A stretch of 64,000 nt of DNA from CAZLWA01 sp964563165 (GTDB lineage: Bacteria; CLD3; SB21): contig CAZLWA010000078.1 in the NCBI GenBank assembly GCA_964563165.1, forward strand, positions 40,758-104,757, written 5' to 3'. Both the position numbers and the translations under genes were made by a program. Each line of letters begins with the position of its first letter. The stretch's first letter is position 1. This document shows, piece after piece, positions 35,228 to 43,317 of this stretch. A model generated the notes under the pieces. That model worked only from the letters and a program-made list of their open reading frames with translations. It searched no databases and had not been told where the DNA came from.

Positions 35228-36400
35228 TTAATATCTTAACAAAGCGCCTACGTTGCCCATGATCTTTAACCGTGAATTTTCCCTTGTATTCTCAACGCGG
35301 CATCCCTGCATAAAAGCAAACGTGATGGCTTCTTCAACGACGTCGTCCACATTATGAGCCGCTCCGGCGCAGATGGGGCAGGTATCTCTCGCGCCTTTTT
35401 CCTCCGGCGTGCCGATAAAAAAACATTTGTGGCACACAAAACCCGGTGCGGTAAAGCCCTTCGCGACCACGAGGGTGTTCACGCCGCCTTTACGCAAAGA
35501 CTGCAGAGTAGGTTGCAATCCGAAGGTCCCTTTTCCGCCGCTGGTGTGCGCTTCGCCTTTCAGTCTATTGATCAAATCCGTTTCGTATTTTTCTTCCGCG
35601 CGCTTCGCTACCTCTTCGGACTTCCTCAAAATGTCATGAAGGGGCGCCTCCGGTTCAACGACCATATGCCCGATGACTTTCTTCCTGATATTTCCGGACA
35701 AGAGAGATTCGAATTGGGATATGATCTTTTGCTTTCCGCCGATGATCAGCCACGTCAGGTCTTTGTGATCGAATAATTTTTCCGCCTCGGCCGCCACATG
35801 TTTATAATGTTTATGAACCATCTCATCGTGCGCACGGCCGATATTGCGCTCCTGCGTACCTTCAATACCGCCGTATTTGATCTTGGGCTGCACGGGATCC
35901 TCGATATGCAGATGTTCTTTGACCAATCCCAGCGTGACATTTAGAATTCTTGCCTTCGCGCTGTCAATGAGCAGGACCGCATAACTGCGGTGGGCGCAGA
36001 TTAACTCGCTAAGCGGGCGGACGAACGGGTCATAATCTGCGTTCAAATAACTGGCGACGGCTTGCGGCAATTCCATTTTTTCCCAGAACTGGGCCGCCGT
36101 GCACGAAAATATCACGAGCCCTTTATGAGGATCTGCATGGATCAGCTCATGCTGAACGAAATGTTCTATTTTTTCGAAGTCTTTCTCGATGGACTGAGCC
36201 TGCGCGCGCGTGATTTTTTTTGCGGCCCTATATTGTTCGAGTTTATGGCGCCGGTCTTTCAATAGGTCCTTGGTTACAATTTTGAAGTCGTGATGATGAC
36301 CTTTATCAATATTCAGATAAAAACTGGTCATATAAAATTCCTTTTGACCCATTTTCGACAGGCGTTCAATGGTTTTGTGAGTGAGCATGTGCGGCTCCAT
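35228..36400 (-). CDS. baeRF-type protein (archaeo-eukaryotic release-factor relative)
   Basis: A 390-residue cytoplasmic protein that resembles the bacterial archaeo-eukaryotic release-factor family (eRF1 domain 2/3-like, probably baeRF family 10). Seen: the N-terminal ERLSKMGQKEFYMTSFYLNI, the HKGLVIFSC block, a YAVLLIDSAKARIL strand, the AHDEMVHKHYKHVAAEAEKLF helix and a zinc-ribbon-like CHKC...CPIC. Functions of bacterial members are poorly known; ribosome rescue, stress response and phage defence have been suggested for relatives. It stands alone between the cytochrome group and a radical SAM gene. Confidence 0.72.
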   Translation of the reverse strand: MEPHMLTHKTIERLSKMGQKEFYMTSFYLNIDKGHHHDFKIVTKDLLKDRRHKLEQYRAAKKITRAQAQSIEKDFEKIEHFVQHELIHADPHKGLVIFSCTAAQFWEKMELPQAVASYLNADYDPFVRPLSELICAHRSYAVLLIDSAKARILNVTLGLVKEHLHIEDPVQPKIKYGGIEGTQERNIGRAHDEMVHKHYKHVAAEAEKLFDHKDLTWLIIGGKQKIISQFESLLSGNIRKKVIGHMVVEPEAPLHDILRKSEEVAKRAEEKYETDLINRLKGEAHTSGGKGTFGLQPTLQSLRKGGVNTLVVAKGFTAPGFVCHKCFFIGTPEEKGARDTCPICAGAAHNVDDVVEEAITFAFMQGCRVENTRENSRLKIMGNVGALLRY

Positions 36401-36461
36401 CTGTTAAAAGATCACAAGAAGATTTTAGCATATTTAAGGAATCAATTGTTGAAATAAGAAA

Positions 36462-37463
36462 TCAAGACGTGAAAGAGCCTTGCATCGCTTTTTGACCCTG
36501 ATAAGAATTTCTGCGTATGAGTTCTGCATTAACCAGTTTTGCCATGTCCGTACCGGTGGTCAGCCAGCGCGGCGCAATAAGCATGTCCTTCGGCGCGTCG
36601 CCGTACAAACGCTGAATGCAGATTTTCGGAGAGAGCCGTTCGACAAAATCCGTAACGAGCTGCACGTATTCTTCCAACTCAAAAATAGGGAAAGGATTGT
36701 TTTGATACGCATGGGCGAGCGCAGTCTGCTCGACGATGTGGAGATTATGAATCTTAATAAAACCGATCGGCAGAAATGACATCGCATCCGCCATTGCGAT
36801 CATCTCTTCTCGTGTTTCCGTCGGAAATCCGAGAATGATATGCGCGCTGATGTCGATGTTCCTTCCCGCGGTTGCATGAACCGCATCCACAAAGCACTGA
36901 TAGTTGTGCCCGCGATTGACCCACACTAAGGTACGGTCGTAAATGGATTCGCAGCCGTATTCGATGCCGACATAATAATTTTGTGCAATGGATTCGAGTA
37001 AGCTCAATTTTTCCTCATCGACGCAATCCGGCCGGGTACCGACCGTGAGCCCGACAATATCCGGATGACCCAGCGCTTCGGAATAAAGTTTTTCCAGCTC
37101 GCTCACCGGCGCGTACGTGTTGCTGTAAGCTTGAAAATAAGCGAAAAATTTATCTGCCTTGAACCGGCGTTTCATGAAATCGATCTGCTGGTCAATTTGA
37201 GCGCGAACTGGCGTCGAAGGCTTGAGGTAAATTTTTTGCCGGAAGGTTTGCGATGCGGGACTGAAAGCGTCGTTGTTGCAGTACGTGCAGCCTCCGCTGG
37301 CGACGGTACCGTCGCGATTAGGACAGGTGAAGCCCGCATCTACGGTGATCCGGTGAATGCGCCGGCCAAAACGGGATTTGATATATTGATGATATGAAAA
37401 AAAACGCTGTTCTTGAGAGATGAACGGCGTTTCCGTTATGGAGGACGTGGGCGAGTCAATCAT
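36462..37463 (-). CDS. TIGR01212-family radical SAM protein (YhcC-like)
   Basis: About 333 residues. The iron-sulfur ligands are Cys47, Cys59 and Cys62 (TCPNRDG, then GGCTYCNN), the spacing typical of the YhcC/TIGR01212 group, not the usual CX3CX2C. GTRPDCVD, EYGCES and AHIILGFPTET are further family blocks. The reaction is unknown; relatives are tRNA-related or uncharacterised. I chose the ATG at 37463 because homology begins after it; the track continues 21 residues upstream without similarity. Upstream lie about 280 bases with no gene that I can support. Confidence 0.83.
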   Translation of the reverse strand: MIDSPTSSITETPFISQEQRFFSYHQYIKSRFGRRIHRITVDAGFTCPNRDGTVASGGCTYCNNDAFSPASQTFRQKIYLKPSTPVRAQIDQQIDFMKRRFKADKFFAYFQAYSNTYAPVSELEKLYSEALGHPDIVGLTVGTRPDCVDEEKLSLLESIAQNYYVGIEYGCESIYDRTLVWVNRGHNYQCFVDAVHATAGRNIDISAHIILGFPTETREEMIAMADAMSFLPIGFIKIHNLHIVEQTALAHAYQNNPFPIFELEEYVQLVTDFVERLSPKICIQRLYGDAPKDMLIAPRWLTTGTDMAKLVNAELIRRNSYQGQKAMQGSFTS

Positions 37464-37744
37464 TAAGCTTCGTAGATGAGTGAATGGACAGTGTCCTAAT
37501 ATAGAAAATCCAATCTGTAAAATCAAGCGGCTTGATACCGGGTAATTGTGAGTTTAACAAGTTGTAATAATACAAACGGGCTGAATTCAAATAATTCTTA
37601 TGAGCGTCTCCCGCACGCGTACGTATATTCGAGCTTGCAGATACAGTGAGATGTTTCGTTGCCCGCCAGCTCACGTCTCCTCGGAGCTGCGCGAGAACGA
37701 AACAGATAAGGACAGGGGATACGAAGTCAGCAAAAGCCTTTTCA

Positions 37745-38362
37745 TCAAAATGATCTCAAATCCGCAAGTCCCCGGGCGGCCTTTTGGCCCATGTCTGAAT
37801 TAGGCTGACGGGCAACGACCATGTTCCAATATTTTGCGGCGAGATCTTTTCTGCCGCTGTGTGCATGGACGACACCGAGATTATAGAGCGCGGAAATGTT
37901 ATTGGGATCGGACGCAGTGACTTTTTCCAGTTCCTTAACGGCTTTCTCCGGATTACCGGTATTGAAGAAACACACCGCGTAATCATTCCTGACATTGGTG
38001 TTGGAGGCATCGAGAGCCAAGGCCTTCTCATAAGGCTCGATCGCTCCCTGGAAATCACTGTTGTCATACAGTAAGTTGCCAAGCTGAATCCAATGTTCCA
38101 GATCATTCGGATTTTTTTGGAGCTGCTCCTTGAGTAACTGTGTCTGCATGAGCGCATCATGGTTCGGCGGCATGGACTTGTTATTCAACAAACCGGCACT
38201 TTGATCCATCAATCCTCCGGAAGGGGAATTGGGATTATCGAATGCCATCCCGGTATGTGAATGGGGTTTTGATGAATCGTAATTCAAATAAAAATTAACG
38301 AGTGCAAAAACCAAAAGCGCTCCGCCGGCCGTCAATAAAATAAGGTTCTGTTTGGACTTCAT
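37745..38362 (-). CDS. Membrane-anchored TPR protein
   Basis: A 205-residue protein with one N-terminal transmembrane segment (about residues 7-27) and, after a low-complexity linker, about four tetratricopeptide repeats (DLEHWIQLGNLLYDNSDFQGAI and similar). The TPR part faces the periplasm if the single helix is a signal anchor. It resembles NrfG/CcmH-type assembly proteins, but no cytochrome-maturation genes are adjacent. It is the last of three genes closely spaced on this strand (gaps of 24 and 30 bases). Confidence 0.78.
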   Translation of the reverse strand: MKSKQNLILLTAGGALLVFALVNFYLNYDSSKPHSHTGMAFDNPNSPSGGLMDQSAGLLNNKSMPPNHDALMQTQLLKEQLQKNPNDLEHWIQLGNLLYDNSDFQGAIEPYEKALALDASNTNVRNDYAVCFFNTGNPEKAVKELEKVTASDPNNISALYNLGVVHAHSGRKDLAAKYWNMVVARQPNSDMGQKAARGLADLRSF

Positions 38363-38392
38363 GGGACGTTGCTCCGTAAATATGAGGGTTAA

Positions 38393-38695
38393 CTAAAAGA
38401 TCCAGGTATATCCGAATAAAAAGGAAATTAAAATATGAGCGATCAGAATGATGAACATGACAAGGGTCAATGGCAAATGCAGGATGTGCCAATGCCTGAA
38501 TAGCTTTTGCGTGAGCGTGAGCGCAGAGATCTGCTTGCGAATTCTTGATTTTTCGAAGAACAATTTCCGGATGGCATCAATATCCTTTTTCCCGACATTT
38601 TCGGCCTGCAATTGCTTGAGCATATCCCTGACTTCTGAACGCCGCCTGAAATCCTGCAAAACTAATTTTGGAAACGTCGTGACGATCATTTCCAC
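38393..38695 (-). CDS. Small membrane protein with conserved-looking histidines
   Basis: A 100-residue protein with a charged N-terminal half and a C-terminal hydrophobic helix preceded by FRHWHILHLPL and followed by another His in LIAHILIS. The His pairs on both ends of the helix suggest possible heme b or metal ligation, but one membrane span is short for that, so I do not claim it. It is the middle gene of a three-gene cluster. Confidence 0.55.
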   Translation of the reverse strand: MEMIVTTFPKLVLQDFRRRSEVRDMLKQLQAENVGKKDIDAIRKLFFEKSRIRKQISALTLTQKLFRHWHILHLPLTLVMFIILIAHILISFLFGYTWIF

Positions 38696-38719
38696 AACCG
38701 GAAGTGACCGAAAATTTAT

Positions 38720-39226
38720 CTAGATCCTTTCCGTGTGATCCTTGTCTTCGTTGATCCCGCGGATGTAATAGACCATCGTGCCGGATTCATTGACGCGCAA
38801 TTCGGCAACATTTTGGAAGATCAGACCCTCGAGAATTGCTTTCGCGCGACTGATCTCGATACTGAATTCCATCGCGATCTCCTCCGCCGTAACGAGTCCT
38901 TTATGCGCGGCGGAGTAGCGGAGAATATTCGATTCGAACCACTGCTTTAGTTCCGTCTCATGCAGTTTTTTCTTTTTGGTCAGGTTCCGAAAAATATAGC
39001 CCGCGAAGATCATCGGGATCAATCCGCAAACGCCGAGTATTCCGATCAGCGTAGACATCGTCGTTTTGTCTTTGGTGTAATCCGGCCTGCCGCCGACGTA
39101 ATCGCCTTGCAGGATATCCGTGATCGGAAATAGGATGAAGAAGGCGCTGGACAAAACCAGAAATATGAAAGCGGTCCACCACAAAGCCAGCGGCGGGTTT
39201 TTCGGGCGGGGGAGCGGCGTGTTCAT
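38720..39226 (-). CDS. Membrane protein with C-terminal helix-turn-helix-like domain
   Basis: A 168-residue protein with two transmembrane helices (near residues 15-35 and 58-78) and a cytoplasmic tail that looks like a winged helix (HKGLVTAEEIAMEFSIEISRAKAILEGL). Transmembrane regulators and zinc-ribbon fusions share this plan, but I cannot name the family. It is the first gene of the cluster with the small His protein and the TPR protein. Confidence 0.55.
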   Translation of the reverse strand: MNTPLPRPKNPPLALWWTAFIFLVLSSAFFILFPITDILQGDYVGGRPDYTKDKTTMSTLIGILGVCGLIPMIFAGYIFRNLTKKKKLHETELKQWFESNILRYSAAHKGLVTAEEIAMEFSIEISRAKAILEGLIFQNVAELRVNESGTMVYYIRGINEDKDHTERI

Positions 39227-39378
39227 AAAATTGTTCAGGTTGAATTGTTTTGTTTAAAAGTTCCTAAGCATGACAATAATATCAGACAGTCTAATCATAA
39301 ATCATTTCAAAACAAATTGATTTTTCTTGCTCCGATTATTTGAAGTATCCGCGATAGGTGCAGACTTCACCCGACACT

Positions 39379-40527
39379 TTACCGTGGCAATGTGAACCAA
39401 AATGTGGCTCCCCGGCCTTTTCCGCCGGAAGTTACTCCCACAGATGAACCCATAGCCTCTGCAACGCTTTTGACGATAGCCAATCCCAATCCGGTTGAAG
39501 ATTCTCCATCGGTGGGCTTAGCACTCAGCCGCTGAAATGTATTGAATGCGAGGTTTAAGTCTTTTTCGGTCAATCCTTGTCCTTGATCAGTCACCAATAT
39601 TTTAACATGTTCGTCCTCAATCTCATATGTGATGCGTACTTCCGAATTAGGGTGTGAGTATTTTAAGGCATTACCTACCAGATTCATCACGATGCTGTCG
39701 AGGCCTTTTTCGTCGTAGCGCACCGGCGGGATCTCGATCGCTTCATGGATGATTGTGATCATTTTTTTGTTCGCCAAAAGGCGCAGACGATGAAGGCATT
39801 TATCGATGTGCGAAACAGGATTTGCATGTATCATGAGAAGCTTGAGTGCGCCTTGTTGGATCCGGCTCACATTCAACATCTCATTAATAGAATCACGCAT
39901 CGAAAAGGCCGTTTCTTTTATCATATCGGTAAATTCAACGGCTTGAATCTGTTTCGTATTGATTAATGCGTTACGAATAAAATCGATGGAACACGTAATG
40001 ACGGTCAGGGGGTTCTTGAGATCATGTACGATAGTCCCGGTGAACTTTTGAATTTCTTTGTTCTTCCGATCAAGCTCATCATTGCGATCGGACAACGCTT
40101 TGTTGAGAGCGGTGAGCTTGAGCGCCGACCGGATGCGTGCCTGGAGCTCAACGGCATCAATAGGTTTGTTCAGGTAGTCCATCGCTCCTGCATCAAGGCA
40201 TCGCGACAGCATCTGCTTGTCGGTTTCCCCAGTCAGCATGATCACGGGAGTAGATTCAAACCGGGTATCGGCCTTGATAATCCTCAATATTTCCAATCCG
40301 CTTTGGTGCGGCATGTAAAGATCCAATAAGATGATATCGGGTGTGCGGTACTCAAGCACTTCCTGAATGTGCCGCGGATCAGATAAAGCGTAGTAGTCAA
40401 AATCATATCGCTCTAGCATTTCTTCGATGACACTGATGTTGTCGCTATTATCGTCGACGATGAGAACCAGCGGACTCGCCGTCGAGGCCGAGCTCTTCCG
40501 AAAAGCAGGGGTCATGGGATTTTTCAC
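39379..40527 (-). CDS. Receiver-histidine kinase protein
   Basis: A soluble 382-residue kinase. Receiver: DDNSDN acidic pocket, Asp69 (IILLDLYMP), Thr in MLTGET and the NKPID lysine. Then a coiled linker, HisKA with His168 (TGTIVHDLKNPL), and a HATPase with NLVGNALKYS, DQGQGL and STGLGLAIVK. Its ATG overlaps the stop of the hybrid kinase by 4 bases, so it is translated with it. With a receiver at the N-terminus, it probably takes phosphate from the hybrid kinase or acts as its modulator; the direction of phosphate flow is inference. It is the last gene of the leftward operon. Confidence 0.9.
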   Translation of the reverse strand: MKNPMTPAFRKSSASTASPLVLIVDDNSDNISVIEEMLERYDFDYYALSDPRHIQEVLEYRTPDIILLDLYMPHQSGLEILRIIKADTRFESTPVIMLTGETDKQMLSRCLDAGAMDYLNKPIDAVELQARIRSALKLTALNKALSDRNDELDRKNKEIQKFTGTIVHDLKNPLTVITCSIDFIRNALINTKQIQAVEFTDMIKETAFSMRDSINEMLNVSRIQQGALKLLMIHANPVSHIDKCLHRLRLLANKKMITIIHEAIEIPPVRYDEKGLDSIVMNLVGNALKYSHPNSEVRITYEIEDEHVKILVTDQGQGLTEKDLNLAFNTFQRLSAKPTDGESSTGLGLAIVKSVAEAMGSSVGVTSGGKGRGATFWFTLPR

Positions 40528-42746
40528 CGATCTCCTTTCCTTGCGGTTGAATTGTCAATCAGCTTCTTAATCTCCAGATAAAATAACGCTTCATCACGCC
40601 TTCGATAGGTTGCCAGTAGAGCTTGAGCCTTTTGTTGAGATTCGCCTGTTGTTCCTGTGATCCATCTTTCCAAGATCGACTTTATATCCTTACTTTGAAA
40701 AAATTTCAGCCCATTCAGAGCTTTGAGATTTGCATGGATCTCTTCTTCAGAAAGAGCCGACGTACCTTCGTACTCATCGGCAATGTCATGCCTTGGATTA
40801 ACACCGAATTTAGCAAGCATGCTTTTTAGTTTTTCTTGATCAATAGGTTTTGAGAGGTAGTCATCAAACCCCTGAGCCAGTATGGTTTCCCGGTCACCTA
40901 CCATTGCTTTTGCCGTTATTGCGACAACAGGAATATCATTCATAGAAGAGTCCTCTCTCAGTTGTTTTAAAGCTTCCTCGCCGCTCATGAGCGGCATCAT
41001 GATGTCCATCAGCACGATTGCCGGCTTCTCAGTGCGGCATCGTTCAATTACCCCAACCCCGTCTCCAACGATGAAATAATCAAAGCCCTGCAGAATTTCA
41101 CGGAAAAGTTTTTGATTGGATTCCTCATCTTCTGCGATCAAAATTGATTTTGCCGTATTTAAATGGACGTTAGGATGCCTAGGATCCGGATCAGCGGAGT
41201 CCTGAACTTCTGATTCGGTGATTTTCTCGGTTGAGGTTTTCGCGGACATTTCCCCGATGTCCAATGTGAAGCTGAACGTGGAACCTTGTCCGAAAGTTGA
41301 TTCAACCCATATTTTACCTCCCAGGGCTTCCACAATCTGTTTGCAAATCGACAGTCCGAGGCCGGAACCTGCTTCTTTACTCTTGTCCCGGTTCACTTGA
41401 TAAAATTCCTCAAAAACGTGCTCAAGATGTTCAGACTTGATTCCGATGCCGCTGTCCTTTACTGTAAAAAGAATTTCCTGTCCGGATTCCGGAAGCTCGC
41501 ATTCGACCCTCACATAACCCGACTGCGTAAATTTGATAGCGTTGCCGGCAAGATTGATAAGGATCTGAATGACTTTGCTTTCGTCGGAGTGAATCGACTG
41601 CGGCAGCCGATGATCGAAGTGTATCGAGAACTCGACCGGTTTGCCCAGGAGAAGAGGTTGAACCGTATCCCGAATCACTTCTATGTTTTTCAGAGGGAAG
41701 ATGTCTTTTCGGATACGAATTTTTCCGGCTTCGACCTTTGATAAGTCAAGAACATCGTCGATGAGCATCATGAGGCGTTTTCCGCTGCGGCTGATCGTTT
41801 CGGCAAAATCCCGCACTTTCGGATCCTTGTTCCGTGTTAAAATGTCGGAAAAGCCCAGAATGGAATTCATCGGCGTTCTTAATTCATGGCTCATATTCGC
41901 AAGAAATTGGGATTTAAGACGATTGGCTTCCTCGGCCTCTTCTTTTGCTTTTTGCAATTGCACGTTTGTTTTTCTCAACTCGCGAGTTCGATCTTCGATC
42001 AGATCCTCAAGGTGGTCGCGGTATGCCTTGAGAGACGTTTCCCGTTCCTGAATCTCGGTCAGCATCCGGTTAAACGCTCTTGAAAGATCGCTCACTTCGT
42101 CGTCGTTGGGATGCGGCGCCCGCAGGTCGTAATTCTTGCTTTGCGAGACCTGCCTGGCTGTTTCGGCTAAGCCTAGGATGGGTGCTACAATAATACGTTG
42201 CAGGCTCGATGCAAGAAAAAGCGCCGCGACAGCCGTAAGAACTAATAATAAACTGACCACCAGAACATCTTGGCGGAGCTTGCCGGCAAGGGAATTCAGG
42301 TCGGACTGAAGTTCTATCGAACCGATGGTCCGGTCTCTCGATTGAATAAGCTGTTCGACCAATACATGATCAGCGGACCAGCTTACACCCGTACTTATCT
42401 TATGGCTATCAGGAAAATCGGATTTCTTACGGTCATCTCGCAGATATTCGGCAAACAGTTTATTCTGTGTAGTAAAGACGCGGGCTGTCAGGATCGACCG
42501 GCGGCTATTCAGATTTGCCAGAACGTCTTTCGCACCGTCGGCATCATCAAACTGAAGCGCAGCCTTGCAGTTGTCTCCTGTGATTCTTGCCAGTACCTGA
42601 AGTTCCTCTTCAAGCGTTGTGCGGTAGGCCAGGATGTCATAAACGACAAATGCAACGGATGCGAGGATCAATGCCGCCATCGTGACAGACATTATGATAG
42701 CGATGAGTTTCTGGCGAATCGATTTCATTTTAAAATGGAATCTCAT
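40524..42746 (-). CDS. Hybrid histidine kinase with CHASE8-like sensor
   Basis: Inner-membrane sensor kinase of 740 residues: helix 1, a periplasmic loop of about 130 residues (CKAALQFDDADGAKDVLANL fits CHASE8), helix 2, HAMP, a coiled coil, HisKA with His287 (MSHELRTPMN), HATPase (NLAGNAIKFT, DSGIGIK, GSGLGLSICKQI), and a C-terminal receiver with Asp581 (VLMDIMMPLMSG) and SKPID. The CHASE8-type periplasmic domain is the kind that YfiR-like proteins control in the YfiN system. Here the neighbour upstream is a YfiR-like gene overlapping by 4 bases. The signal would be set by that protein and the adjacent TonB-dependent receptor. Confidence 0.9.
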   Translation of the reverse strand: MRFHFKMKSIRQKLIAIIMSVTMAALILASVAFVVYDILAYRTTLEEELQVLARITGDNCKAALQFDDADGAKDVLANLNSRRSILTARVFTTQNKLFAEYLRDDRKKSDFPDSHKISTGVSWSADHVLVEQLIQSRDRTIGSIELQSDLNSLAGKLRQDVLVVSLLLVLTAVAALFLASSLQRIIVAPILGLAETARQVSQSKNYDLRAPHPNDDEVSDLSRAFNRMLTEIQERETSLKAYRDHLEDLIEDRTRELRKTNVQLQKAKEEAEEANRLKSQFLANMSHELRTPMNSILGFSDILTRNKDPKVRDFAETISRSGKRLMMLIDDVLDLSKVEAGKIRIRKDIFPLKNIEVIRDTVQPLLLGKPVEFSIHFDHRLPQSIHSDESKVIQILINLAGNAIKFTQSGYVRVECELPESGQEILFTVKDSGIGIKSEHLEHVFEEFYQVNRDKSKEAGSGLGLSICKQIVEALGGKIWVESTFGQGSTFSFTLDIGEMSAKTSTEKITESEVQDSADPDPRHPNVHLNTAKSILIAEDEESNQKLFREILQGFDYFIVGDGVGVIERCRTEKPAIVLMDIMMPLMSGEEALKQLREDSSMNDIPVVAITAKAMVGDRETILAQGFDDYLSKPIDQEKLKSMLAKFGVNPRHDIADEYEGTSALSEEEIHANLKALNGLKFFQSKDIKSILERWITGTTGESQQKAQALLATYRRRDEALFYLEIKKLIDNSTARKGDR

Positions 42747-43315
42747 TTTTTTGGCCTCGCCAGTGACAAAAGACGAAAGCTGATTTTGAGGCCGGCCTCA
42801 TTGGCAAGGTCCTTGTTGATGTCAAATCGTACCTTGAGATTGCCTCCGATTTCCGTTGTATAAAATTGAACCATACCGCCGGCTTCTGTAAATCCATCCA
42901 TGTCGCTTATCGTAAGGACCGGCCGGTGTTTCAGGGTCTCGAGAATTTGTTTTAATCTGGGAGCTTCAGAAGAAGCAACATAAACAATCCTGCTCTCTTG
43001 CAGATCGCCGATCCGATCGGATCTTCGGACGGACAAAATTTTTCCTCCGATTCGTGAGCCTTCAACCGGCGCAAACGCATCTCCAAATTCATCATCTCCG
43101 ATAATTCCGATCACTACCGTGTCCGAAAGCGCTTGGGAAGATTCCGGCCAATGTACGAAGTCGATGAAGTTATAGATATAACCGGCTTCGATCTCGGGTA
43201 TCTTGTACCGGCTTCGGCTATCCTGTGCCTTTGCGGGAGTTGCCCATCCAAAAAGAGCGACAAGCGCGATGGTCCGGACAAATTTGATGTACATCGAAAT
43301 TTCCATGAACTGCAT
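42743..43315 (-). CDS. YfiR-like (DUF4154) periplasmic protein
   Basis: A 190-residue protein with a signal peptide and the DUF4154/YfiR fold: AGYIYNFIDFVHWPES after the signal, VVIGIIGDDEFGD, RIVYVASSE, then VLTISDMDGFTEAGGMVQF and the end DINKDLANEAGLKISFRLL. In Pseudomonas, YfiR binds and inhibits the diguanylate cyclase YfiN through its periplasmic domain. Here it is coupled (4-base overlap) to a CHASE8-type histidine kinase, so kinase control is the likely use. Internal ATGs near the start make the exact N-terminus uncertain. The gene follows the TonB receptor immediately. Confidence 0.87.
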   Translation of the reverse strand: MQFMEISMYIKFVRTIALVALFGWATPAKAQDSRSRYKIPEIEAGYIYNFIDFVHWPESSQALSDTVVIGIIGDDEFGDAFAPVEGSRIGGKILSVRRSDRIGDLQESRIVYVASSEAPRLKQILETLKHRPVLTISDMDGFTEAGGMVQFYTTEIGGNLKVRFDINKDLANEAGLKISFRLLSLARPKK

Positions 43316-43317
43316 TT

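Noticed and set aside
37464..37744. A 72-residue minus-strand frame (37456-37674)
   Set aside because: No family resemblance, no ribosome binding site, and biased only by chance; the roughly 280-base gap seems to hold nothing.
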